Positions 1 to 6,532 are shown, counted from the stretch's first letter. The stretch is DNA of 6,630 bases from Steroidobacteraceae bacterium (GCA_023253235.1 JALRHE010000022.1:1-6630); one strand, 5' to 3'. Numbers and translations: made by a program. The notes: generated by a model not told the origin, from the letters alone.

Positions 1-571
1 GTTGGCCGATGGCAGCAGCGTCCAGGCGCCCTCCGCGGCAACTGCGGATCGTCGTGCGATCGCAGCCTCGCCGCTCGGCCATGGTGAAGGCGCAGCACTA
101 CAACCGACCGGCGATCCGATGCGTGACGGAGTGGGCCCTGCTGCCTACGCCAATCGTGCGAATGTGCCCGAGCGGATGATCGACGGAACCCCGATGATCG
201 TGCCGATGCGCACGCTCAGCGGCTGGCGCGTCAATCGTCGCGACCCGGATCCGAAAGGTATGACGGTCGTCGGCTGCGATGGCGTCGCCGCCGGACAGAT
301 CACCGATGTGTGGGTGGATAAAGCCGAGCCGCAGATTCGCTATCTCGAACTGCAATTGACGGCAGGTGGCCACGTTCTCGTGCCGTACGGCTTCGTCAAA
401 TACAGCGGCGGTCAGGTGCGCGTGAATGCCATCACCGGCGCGCAGTTCGCACACGTACCGCGCACCGCTAGCGGCGAGCAAGTGACGCGTCTAGAAGAGG
501 ACAAGATCACGGGCTACTACGGCGGCGGCACGCTCTACGCAACGCCCGACCGTTTGGGTCCGGTGCTCTAA
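1..571 (+). CDS. puhA: Photosynthetic reaction centre H subunit (PuhA), 5' end cut off
   Basis: PuhA caps the cytoplasmic face of the purple bacterial reaction centre, stabilises the L/M core and supports proton delivery to the secondary quinone QB. The reading frame is already open at the left edge, and 189 codons are visible to a TAA at 569-571. Aligned from memory to the Rhodobacter sphaeroides H subunit, about the first 64 residues are missing, including the single membrane helix. What remains is the cytoplasmic PRC-barrel region. Matching landmarks are the GDPM..GVGP segment (visible residues 38-46), DGTP.IVP (61-68), the VD..E....YLE segment (105-116) and LEEDKI.GYY..G.LYATP near the end (164-182). 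Visible Glu109 and Arg113 align with Glu173 and Arg177 of the Rhodobacter subunit, the former linked to proton transfer at QB. The TTG at position 2 is internal, not a start. It is the first visible gene of the puh operon; puhB follows after 9 nt. Confidence 0.96.
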   Translation, partial: LADGSSVQAPSAATADRRAIAASPLGHGEGAALQPTGDPMRDGVGPAAYANRANVPERMIDGTPMIVPMRTLSGWRVNRRDPDPKGMTVVGCDGVAAGQITDVWVDKAEPQIRYLELQLTAGGHVLVPYGFVKYSGGQVRVNAITGAQFAHVPRTASGEQVTRLEEDKITGYYGGGTLYATPDRLGPVL

Positions 572-574
572 GGA
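570..574 (+). promoter_or_regulatory. Ribosome binding site of puhB, overlapping the puhA stop codon
   Basis: AAGGA lies 6 nt before the puhB ATG and shares two bases with the puhA TAA stop (569-571). It is one of the clearer Shine-Dalgarno sequences in the window and supports the ATG at 581. Its overlap with the stop codon suggests coupling of puhA termination to puhB initiation; this is an inference. Confidence 0.7.
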
Positions 575-580
575 CTGCCC

Positions 581-1231
581 ATGAGCACACGAGCCGTCTT
601 CTCCGAGCACGATAACGAACCGGTACACGGACTGCCCGGTGTCTTGCCTGCAGGTGAGCATTTGGTATGGCAGGGAGCGCCCGAATGGCGCTCCCACGCC
701 CTGAACGCGTACCACGTTCGATCACTCACGCTGTACTTCAGCTTGATGGTGCTCGCGCGTGGCGGCTATCTGCTGCTCGAGGGCGCTTCGTTGCTCGACG
801 CCGTAACCGGCATGGTGGGGCCCGCCCTGTTCGCAGCCATTGCGCTTGCGATCATGACGGGCATCGCCATTCTCTCGGCGCGTAGCACGGTCTACACGGT
901 CACCAGCAAACGCGTGGTGATCAGACAGGGCATCGCTCTCGAGAGCACGATCAACCTTCCCTTCGCGGTGATCGAATCGGCGGCACTCAAGCTTCGTCGC
1001 GATGGCAGTGGCGATCTCGCACTGACCATGCAGAAGCCGCATCGTGTTTCGTACGTATGGCTATGGCCGCACGTGCGGTCCTGGCATCTGCTGCAACCAC
1101 AGCCTTCTTTACGTTCACTAGCGGACGCAGAGACGGCGGCCGATCGCTTGAGTCGCGCCTTCCAAGCCGCCGTGCCTGAGGCGCGTCGGGCCGGATCGAC
1201 TGTCGATGGCTCTGCCGAGCTTGCGGCATGA
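581..1231 (+). CDS. puhB: Photosynthetic complex assembly protein PuhB
   Basis: The gene encodes a 216-residue membrane protein of the PuhB family, which in Rhodobacter is required for efficient reaction-centre assembly. The N-terminal soluble part carries the typical LP.GE.LVWQGAP.W segment (residues 22-36). Two hydrophobic helices follow (about 47-67 and 78-100), and then a PH-like (bPH2) domain beginning STVYTVTSKRVVIRQGI (102-118) and running to about 172. A polar tail rich in Ala and Arg ends the protein. The position immediately after puhA and before puhC is the standard puh order. The start at 581 is supported by AAGGA 6 nt upstream. The TGA stop overlaps the puhC ATG in an ATGA junction. 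No missing parts or frame breaks are seen. The name rests on family resemblance plus context. Confidence 0.93.
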   Translation: MSTRAVFSEHDNEPVHGLPGVLPAGEHLVWQGAPEWRSHALNAYHVRSLTLYFSLMVLARGGYLLLEGASLLDAVTGMVGPALFAAIALAIMTGIAILSARSTVYTVTSKRVVIRQGIALESTINLPFAVIESAALKLRRDGSGDLALTMQKPHRVSYVWLWPHVRSWHLLQPQPSLRSLADAETAADRLSRAFQAAVPEARRAGSTVDGSAELAA

Positions 1232-1695
1232 GCCACGACCATCATCAAAACGACCCACCGAAGCCGTTACTCATCGGCGCTGCGCTGTTGATGATCGGCT
1301 CGTTGTTGATCGCCTATTTCGGTAAGGGCAGCCAATTCAGCGCCGAGTTGATGCCGGATACCCGCATCGTCGCGGCATATGATGTGCGCTTGATCAAGAA
1401 CGACGATGGCACCATCGCCGCATTTACGAGCAGCGGTACTCCACTCGAAGTTTTGAGTATCGAAAAGGCTGGCTTCGTCAGCGGCGTGTTGCGTGGCTTT
1501 GCGAGAGGCCGCTCCCTCACTAATACGCCGGCCGACGTTCCCTACCGGCTGATCCGCTACACCGACGGACGTTTCGTATTGGAAGACACGGGCACCGGCG
1601 AGCGAGTGGCGCTAGACGTCTTCGGCCCGACCAACGCCGAGACGTTTGCTCGTCTCTGGCGTGCGAGTGACCGAGCCCGACTGGCAGGATCCTGA
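1228..1695 (+). CDS. puhC: Photosynthetic complex assembly protein PuhC
   Basis: The gene encodes a 155-residue single-pass membrane protein. A short, His-rich cytoplasmic N-terminus is followed by one transmembrane helix (about residues 14-31) and a periplasmic domain. The segment from about 46 to 94 (VAAYDVRLIKNDDGTIA, then VLSIEKAGFVSGVLRGFARGR) is characteristic of PuhC. In Rhodobacter, PuhC is needed for normal levels of reaction centre and LH1, probably by helping to organise the core complex. The ATG overlaps the puhB stop by 4 nt (ATGA), and no strong Shine-Dalgarno lies just upstream, so translation is probably coupled to puhB. The stop is a TGA at 1693-1695. In several purple bacteria acsF follows here; in this window puhE comes next after only 24 nt. 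Confidence 0.92.
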   Translation: MSHDHHQNDPPKPLLIGAALLMIGSLLIAYFGKGSQFSAELMPDTRIVAAYDVRLIKNDDGTIAAFTSSGTPLEVLSIEKAGFVSGVLRGFARGRSLTNTPADVPYRLIRYTDGRFVLEDTGTGERVALDVFGPTNAETFARLWRASDRARLAGS

Positions 1696-1719
1696 CCTGA
1701 TGCAGCGGCGGCTCACCCC

Positions 1720-2514
1720 ATGAGCTGGTCTCTGCAGATCGCTCCGGCGCTCGCTGCCGTTTTTCTTTGGTGGGGTCTGACCGGACTCATCGCCTGGCTC
1801 ATCGGCAAACCAACCCAAACGTATCGTCGGCTCATGCTCGGCGCGAGCGCCGTCGCCGCTCTCTCGCTCATTGTCATCAACCACGTTGCTCCATCGGCGA
1901 CCTCAACGGGCGCTTGGCTCGGGTTCGTCGCCGCACTTGGTCTGTGGAGTTGGATCGAGACCAGCTTTCTCACCGGCTGGATCACAGGACCGCGGAAAGC
2001 CTTGCGTCCCGGCGGCGTCATGGGCTGGCGCCACGCCTTCGATGCCATCGCCGCGATCCTGTGGCATGAGCTCGCCATCATCATCACGGTAGGCATCGTC
2101 GCGCTGATCTCGATCGCCGCTCCCAACAAAATCGCGCTCTACACGTTGTTGCTGCTGTGGGTGATGCGCAGCAGTGCCAAATTGAACTTGTTTCTGGGCG
2201 TACGCAATCTCGGCGAGGTGTTTCTACCGAAGCATCTCGCGCATCTCGTCGGCTATCTGCGTCAACGCACCATGAACCTGCTGTTCCCGTTCTCGATTGC
2301 ACTGGCGTCTGTCATTTCTTGGCAGTTGGGTGATCGAGCCTTATCAGCAGAGCTGCCGTTCGAAGCCGTGGGCTACAGTTTGCTCGCGATGCTCGCCGCA
2401 CTCGCGCTGTTCGAACACTGGTTGATGGTGCTGCCGATCCCGGCGGACTTATTGTGGCGTTGGAGTTTGGCCAACCGCCGTGGCACGAAACACGAGTGGA
2501 GCAGCAACCGATGA
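1720..2514 (+). CDS. puhE: Photosynthetic complex assembly protein PuhE (DUF3623 family)
   Basis: The gene encodes a 264-residue polytopic inner-membrane protein with about seven hydrophobic segments (near residues 8-28, 37-54, 65-80, 108-133, 137-153, 188-204 and 216-238). It matches the PuhE/DUF3623 family, whose members lie in puh operons and modulate photosynthetic complex assembly or bacteriochlorophyll production; the molecular activity is not well defined. Recognisable parts are the N-terminal LWWGLTGLIAWL, the central WSWIE.SFLTGWITGPRK (77-93), a WHE motif (115-117), and SSAKLNLFLGVRNLGEVFLP (151-170) followed by the HL..L..YL.QR helix. The ATG at 1720 has no clear Shine-Dalgarno; it overlaps the stop of a 7-codon mini-ORF starting at 1700. 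The 3' end overlaps the start of dxs by 4 nt (ATGA at 2511-2514). Confidence 0.9.
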   Translation: MSWSLQIAPALAAVFLWWGLTGLIAWLIGKPTQTYRRLMLGASAVAALSLIVINHVAPSATSTGAWLGFVAALGLWSWIETSFLTGWITGPRKALRPGGVMGWRHAFDAIAAILWHELAIIITVGIVALISIAAPNKIALYTLLLLWVMRSSAKLNLFLGVRNLGEVFLPKHLAHLVGYLRQRTMNLLFPFSIALASVISWQLGDRALSAELPFEAVGYSLLAMLAALALFEHWLMVLPIPADLLWRWSLANRRGTKHEWSSNR

Positions 2515-4382
2515 AAATCGACGATCCGGCCGCTCTGCGTGCGCTCGCCATCGGTGAATTACCGGCGCTCGCCACGCAGCTGCGCGACGAATTGCTCGGC
2601 AGTGTTGCCGCCAGCGGCGGACATCTCGCCTCCGGACTCGGCACGGTCGAACTCGCCGTAGCACTACACTACGTTTACGACACGCCACGCGATGCCTTGG
2701 TGTGGGACGTAGGCCATCAAGCTTACCCACACAAAATGCTGACCGGTCGTCGCGAGAAGCTCTCGACGATACGACGACGCGGCGGAATCTCCGGCTTCTT
2801 GAAACGCGATGAGAGCCCACACGATGCATTTGGCGCCGGGCATTCGAGCACCTCGATCAGCGCCGCGCTCGGCATCGCCGTCGCCAATCGACGTTTGGGT
2901 ATCACCGGCAAGGCGATCGCGATCATCGGTGACGGCGCGCTGACGGCAGGCCTAGCTTACGAAGCGCTACATCATGCCGGCGGTCTCGGCGAAGATCTGG
3001 TCGTCGTTCTCAACGACAACGGGATGTCGATCTCGGAAAACGTGGGAGCCCTCGCCCGCCACCTCGGCAACATCGCCGCCGAACGCATCGCGACACCCGG
3101 CGCCCTCTTCGAGGCGCTCGGCTTCGAATACAGCGGCCCTGTTGATGGTCACGACGTCACGGGTCTCGTGGAGCAAATGCAACGCCTCAAGGCACGTCGC
3201 GGCCCACAGCTGCTGCATGTTCTGACCCGCAAAGGCGCAGGCTACGAACGCGCCGAACAAGAACCGATCAAATATCACGGCGTGACACCCTTCGATCCCG
3301 CGCAGGGTCTCGTCGGCACCTCGGCCGTCAATCCAGCGCCCACCTACACACAGGTCTTCGGCGACTGGCTGTGCGAGATGGCACATCACGATCCGAAGTT
3401 CGTCGTGATCACACCCGCGATGCGTGAGGGATCTGGCCTCGTGCGATTCGCGCGTGAGTTTCCCGACCGCTACTTCGATGTCGGTATCGCCGAACAGCAC
3501 GCGGTGACTTTTGCTGCGGGACTCGCGACGCGAGGCTTGAAACCGATTGTCGCCATTTATTCTACTTTTCTGCAGCGCGCGTTCGATCAGATGGTCCACG
3601 ACGTTTGCTTGCAGAATCTGCCGGTGCTGTTTGCTATCGATCGCGGCGGCCTTGTCGGACCCGATGGAGCAACGCACAACGGCGGGCTCGATCTCACTTA
3701 TCTGCGTTGCGTGCCCGGTATGACCGTGATGACGCCGTCGGACGCGCAACAGCTGCGCGCAATGTTGCGCACCGGTCTGGAGTTGGTAGGTCCCGCGGCC
3801 ATTCGCTATCCACGCTGCGCAGCCCATGCTGCGCTCACACCCGCGCGCGGTATCGAGAGCGGCGATCTGTCGGCAACGCTGCCCGCAGCGCTGCCGGTCG
3901 GTCGTGCTCAATGGTGCCGACGCGGTTCCGGTATCGCCTTGCTCGTCTTCGGCACGCTGCTCGACACGGCCAACCAATTGGCCGAATCCATCGATGCGAG
4001 CGTGATCGACATGCGTTTCGTCAAACCACTAGACGAAGAGCTGCTCCTCGACGTGGCGAAGCAACACGCCATGCTGGTGACGCTCGAGGAAAACGTCATC
4101 GCTGGTGGCGCAGGCTCGGCCGTGATGGAGTGTCTTGCGCGCGCAGGTCGTGAAGCCATGGTGTTGCCGCTCGGACTGCCCGATGCGAATCTCGAGCATG
4201 GCACTCGCGAAGAGTGCTTGCGTGAAGCGGGACTCGACCTACAAGGTCTCTTCGACTCGATCGCCAGGCACGCAGCGGCCATGCCGAGTATCGCTCGTGG
4301 CGGTCAGAAGCGCGGCGGCCTCGACAGCAACATGATGTTCAATGGGGTCACGCGCTCGCTGACGCGCTTCAAACTATTCTAA
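2511..4382 (+). CDS. dxs: 1-deoxy-D-xylulose-5-phosphate synthase (Dxs)
   Basis: This thiamine-diphosphate enzyme joins pyruvate and glyceraldehyde 3-phosphate to make DXP, the entry step of the MEP isoprenoid pathway; it is cytosolic. The chosen ATG at 2511 gives 623 residues beginning MKIDDPAALRALAIGELPAL. It overlaps the puhE stop as ATGA and has GGAG 9 nt upstream; a GTG at 2454 in frame is less likely. Visible landmarks are His38 (E. coli His49), HQAYPHK (69-75), GHSSTS (110-115), the thiamine-diphosphate motif GDGA to NDN (140-170), DVGIAEQHAVTFAAG with catalytic Glu328 (E. coli Glu370), AIDR (375-378), DGATH (385-389) and RYPR (432-435). Oddities are the absence of about 32 residues after position 184 relative to E. 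coli, and about 33 extra, partly basic residues at the C-terminus. The organism may carry another dxs elsewhere, as some purple bacteria do, but that is not visible here. Confidence 0.96.
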   Translation: MKIDDPAALRALAIGELPALATQLRDELLGSVAASGGHLASGLGTVELAVALHYVYDTPRDALVWDVGHQAYPHKMLTGRREKLSTIRRRGGISGFLKRDESPHDAFGAGHSSTSISAALGIAVANRRLGITGKAIAIIGDGALTAGLAYEALHHAGGLGEDLVVVLNDNGMSISENVGALARHLGNIAAERIATPGALFEALGFEYSGPVDGHDVTGLVEQMQRLKARRGPQLLHVLTRKGAGYERAEQEPIKYHGVTPFDPAQGLVGTSAVNPAPTYTQVFGDWLCEMAHHDPKFVVITPAMREGSGLVRFAREFPDRYFDVGIAEQHAVTFAAGLATRGLKPIVAIYSTFLQRAFDQMVHDVCLQNLPVLFAIDRGGLVGPDGATHNGGLDLTYLRCVPGMTVMTPSDAQQLRAMLRTGLELVGPAAIRYPRCAAHAALTPARGIESGDLSATLPAALPVGRAQWCRRGSGIALLVFGTLLDTANQLAESIDASVIDMRFVKPLDEELLLDVAKQHAMLVTLEENVIAGGAGSAVMECLARAGREAMVLPLGLPDANLEHGTREECLREAGLDLQGLFDSIARHAAAMPSIARGGQKRGGLDSNMMFNGVTRSLTRFKLF

Positions 4383-4412
4383 CTAGCGATGCGCAACCTT
4401 GAACGGTTGTCG
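4383..4412. other. 30-bp convergent junction between the dxs and ispH stop codons
   Basis: Only 30 bp separate the dxs TAA (4380-4382) from the ispH TGA (complement of 4413-4415). A small inverted repeat, CAACC (4394-4398) with GGTTG (4405-4409) around a 6-nt loop, could act on both strands, but it has only five pairs and no T-run on either side, so a classical intrinsic terminator is not supported. The two operons probably terminate by another route, such as Rho, or overlap at their 3' ends. Confidence 0.4.
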
Positions 4413-5342
4413 TCACGCCGTTTGTCGTAGCACTTCCGGTAGACGGAACCGTAGCGTTTCGACGATGCCGGGAAGCTCGCGGATCGTTCCTGCACCGAGC
4501 TGCTGCAACTTTTTACAAACGCCCTGCACCAGATATTCAGGCGTCGAAGCACCCGCAGTCACGCCGACATGCTCGATACCATCGAGCCAAATCAACTCGA
4601 TTTCGTCGGCATGCTCGATCAGTCGCGCCGGCACACCATGGTCGGCCGCGACTTCCTGCAGTCGATTGGTATTCGAACTATTACGCGCACCGACGACGAT
4701 CACGAGATCGACCCGACGGGCCAGTTGCTGCACAGCGCGCTGGCGATTCTGGGTTGCATAGCAAATATCGTCGAGCCCGGGGCCCACGATATCGGGATAT
4801 CGCTCTCGCAAGGCGGCAATCAACTCACGTGTGTCATCGAGCGATAACGTGGTTTGGGTGACGTAAGCGACCGGTGTCGATGCCGAAATCGGCAACGTCT
4901 CGATCTCCTCGACCGTACCGACGACGTGAACGGGCCCGCTGACCGAGCCTCGCGTTCCCTCGACCTCTTCGTGACCGGCGTGACCAACCACGATGATGGT
5001 GTAACCACGCTGCGAGTAGCGCTCGGCTTGCAGGTGTACCTTGGTGACGAGCGGGCACGTTGCGTCGATGACCTGCAAGTGCCGACGATCCGCTTCATCG
5101 ACCACCGACTTGGCGACGCCATGCGCACTGAACACCGTCACTGCGCCTTCGGGAATGTCGGCGATGTTATCGACGAAGATCGCGCCACGCGATGCAAGGT
5201 CGCGCACGACGTGTCCGTTGTGGACGATCTCGTGATAGACGTACACCGGAGCGCCGAAGCGCTCCAGTGCTTGTTCGGCGATATCGATCGCCCGCGCAAC
5301 ACCCGCGCAGAAGCCGCGGGGTTGTGCGAGCAGAACGTTCAT
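4413..5342 (-). CDS. ispH: 4-hydroxy-3-methylbut-2-enyl diphosphate reductase (IspH/LytB)
   Basis: IspH carries out the last MEP step, reductive dehydroxylation of HMBPP to IPP and DMAPP, using an iron-sulfur cluster in the cytosol. The 309-residue length is close to the E. coli enzyme (316). The three cluster cysteines are present at Cys12 (PRGFCAGV), Cys96 (DATCPLVTKVH) and Cys194 (DDICYATQNRQ). Substrate-contacting residues are also intact: His41 (HEIVHN), His74 (SAHGV), His124 and Glu126 (GHAGHEEVEGT), the TQTTLS stretch (162-167), SSN (222-224) and Ser266 (TAGASTPE). The ATG shares one base with the pufC stop (TGATG), so translation is probably coupled; only a weak GGCGGG lies upstream. 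Being distal to pufC places it as the last gene of the puf transcript. Its 3' end faces dxs, the first enzyme of the same pathway. Confidence 0.97.
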   Translation of the reverse strand: MNVLLAQPRGFCAGVARAIDIAEQALERFGAPVYVYHEIVHNGHVVRDLASRGAIFVDNIADIPEGAVTVFSAHGVAKSVVDEADRRHLQVIDATCPLVTKVHLQAERYSQRGYTIIVVGHAGHEEVEGTRGSVSGPVHVVGTVEEIETLPISASTPVAYVTQTTLSLDDTRELIAALRERYPDIVGPGLDDICYATQNRQRAVQQLARRVDLVIVVGARNSSNTNRLQEVAADHGVPARLIEHADEIELIWLDGIEHVGVTAGASTPEYLVQGVCKKLQQLGAGTIRELPGIVETLRFRLPEVLRQTA

Positions 5343-5491
5343 CAGCCCGCCACGTTCAACGCGGCGAGCGTCGTCCGGACAGGTTTCACCGCTTTAGCCG
5401 ATTTGGCCGCAGGTGCCGCCGGCGTCGCTGCCGGTTGCGCCTCGGCGTCGGTTGCAGCTGCTGCTCCCTCAGTCGCCTCGGCTGCCGGAGC
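5342..5491 (-). other. Low-complexity Ala/Pro/Thr-rich C-terminal tail of PufC
   Basis: Roughly the last 50 residues of PufC (about 347-396) lie beyond the fourth heme unit. They consist mainly of Ala, Pro, Thr and Glu, then turn basic (AAKSAKAVKPVRTT) before ending LAALNVAG. The segment is probably disordered in the periplasm. It contributes most of the length beyond the Blastochloris viridis mature cytochrome (about 336 residues). Its role is unknown. Confidence 0.7.
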
Positions 5492-6532
5492 CACTTCGGG
5501 CATCGGCTTGGCACGCTGCAACTCGGGGTAATCTTTGGCCATGCTTTGACCAAAGTACGGCTTGTAGACGCCCTGATGGCACGTCTGACAGTTGATCTTG
5601 GCCACGTCACCCGTCGGTCCGAGTCGGTGGTCCGGGAAGGTGTTAGTCAACGGAACGAGATACTGGTTGTTCAGTTGACGCGCCATCCGGATGCCGTGCC
5701 AGGCCACCGTACGTTGCGGCCGACTCTCCGACCACTCACCCCACGCGCGCGTGTTGTGACAGTACGTGCAGTTCACACCCAAGGACTTGGACATGTGCAC
5801 CATCAGAGAATAGGTCCACTCCGCCTGTTTGATCGAAGACCGGTTGCCCGAAGGCAAGGCCGTCGTCGTCTCGACCCGAATCGGCTGATCGCCGAGCAGG
5901 AACGGCGAATACGGATCAAAAGGCAAGCTCGAGTGCGCGATGGTCGTCGTACCAAGTGCCGTCACAGGCGTGTTCTGCCCTGCGTTGGCACCGATCGACG
6001 CCTTCTCACGACCCGTGCCCGGATCCGTGAACCAAACATATGACGGCACCGGCTGACCGCGATGACAGGTATGGCAGGTCACCCCAGTATTTTTGACGTG
6101 CGCTTGGTAGTTGCTGTTGATGTCACGAGTCATCTTCAGCATGCTGCGCGCGACTTTGTACTGGTACTTGCTCTCGTCGGCGTAGTTCGCGCCGTTGTGA
6201 CAGTACGTGCAGTTCTTCTGGTCGGCTGGCGCCACCCACTCGGTCATCGACAGCATCACGCGCGTGAACTCACCGATGCTCAAATCGGAGAGAACCTGTA
6301 CGTTCTGGTAGATGTCCTTCGCCAATGGCCCTGAGGTATCGGCGGCGGGTTGGATGTTGCCAATCTGATTCTTCGCTGCGACCTGTTGCAACAGACGCGG
6401 GTTGTAAACCTGCTCCATGCCGGTACCGCGATAGCCGACCTGCACCGTCTCGACGGGAGGACGTTCACCACAGCCAGCGAGGAACCCGAGACTGGCGATG
6501 CCCGCCAGCAGCAGTTTCACACTCGTTTTCAT
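5342..6532 (-). CDS. pufC: Reaction-centre tetraheme cytochrome c subunit (PufC), lipoprotein
   Basis: PufC sits on the periplasmic face of the reaction centre and re-reduces the oxidised special pair. The 396-residue product begins with a lipoprotein signal peptide: KLLLAGIASLGFLAGC with lipobox LAGC, so Cys21 is the likely lipidated residue. Four CXXCH heme sites are present: Cys108-His112, Cys153-His157, Cys255-His259 and Cys315-His319. By comparison with Blastochloris viridis, candidate Met ligands lie in the helices before hemes 1-3 (Met93/Met96, Met131/Met134, Met244/Met247), and His145 in AHVKNTGVTCHTCHRG is the likely second ligand of the bis-His heme 4. From about residue 347 to the end the protein is an Ala/Pro/Thr-rich tail. 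The ATG overlaps the pufM stop (ATGA), with GGGAG upstream; the TGA stop shares one base with the ispH ATG. Confidence 0.97.
   Translation of the reverse strand: MKTSVKLLLAGIASLGFLAGCGERPPVETVQVGYRGTGMEQVYNPRLLQQVAAKNQIGNIQPAADTSGPLAKDIYQNVQVLSDLSIGEFTRVMLSMTEWVAPADQKNCTYCHNGANYADESKYQYKVARSMLKMTRDINSNYQAHVKNTGVTCHTCHRGQPVPSYVWFTDPGTGREKASIGANAGQNTPVTALGTTTIAHSSLPFDPYSPFLLGDQPIRVETTTALPSGNRSSIKQAEWTYSLMVHMSKSLGVNCTYCHNTRAWGEWSESRPQRTVAWHGIRMARQLNNQYLVPLTNTFPDHRLGPTGDVAKINCQTCHQGVYKPYFGQSMAKDYPELQRAKPMPEVAPAAEATEGAAAATDAEAQPAATPAAPAAKSAKAVKPVRTTLAALNVAG
5753..5774. repeat. 22-bp exact direct repeat in pufC, copy at heme 3
   Basis: These 22 bases are identical to 6194-6215. On the minus strand they encode NCTYCHN around the third heme of PufC (Cys255-His259), using the same codon for each residue as the other copy. 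It is a coding repeat, explained by the related heme-binding units, not a mobile or regulatory element. Confidence 0.85.
6194..6215. repeat. 22-bp exact direct repeat in pufC, copy at heme 1
   Basis: This is the partner of the copy at 5753-5774, in the same orientation and about 441 bp away. On the minus strand it encodes NCTYCHN at the first heme of PufC (Cys108-His112). The flanking bases differ on both sides. Confidence 0.85.

Noticed and set aside
2..4. A TTG that could be read as the start of puhA
   Set aside because: The protein aligns with the middle of the H subunit from this point; the true start and membrane helix are upstream of the window.
2454..2510. An in-frame GTG upstream that would add 19 residues to Dxs
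   Set aside because: The added residues read MALEFGQPPWHETRVEQQP, unlike a Dxs N-terminus, and lie wholly inside puhE. The ATG at 2511 forms an ATGA overlap with the puhE stop and has GGAG at a good distance.
2967..3977. A 336-codon open frame on the minus strand
   Set aside because: It lies opposite strongly conserved dxs sequence and shows no recognisable domain; long antisense frames are expected in GC-rich coding DNA.
4434..4448. Small inverted repeat TTCCG/CGGAA near the ispH 3' end
   Set aside because: Only five pairs, no T-run, and inside ispH codons for its conserved-length C-terminus; likely chance.
4854..6043. Long plus-strand open frames (4854-5531 and 5192-6043) opposite ispH and pufC
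   Set aside because: Arg-, Asp- and Ser-rich shadow translations of two clearly identified minus-strand genes, with no motif of their own.
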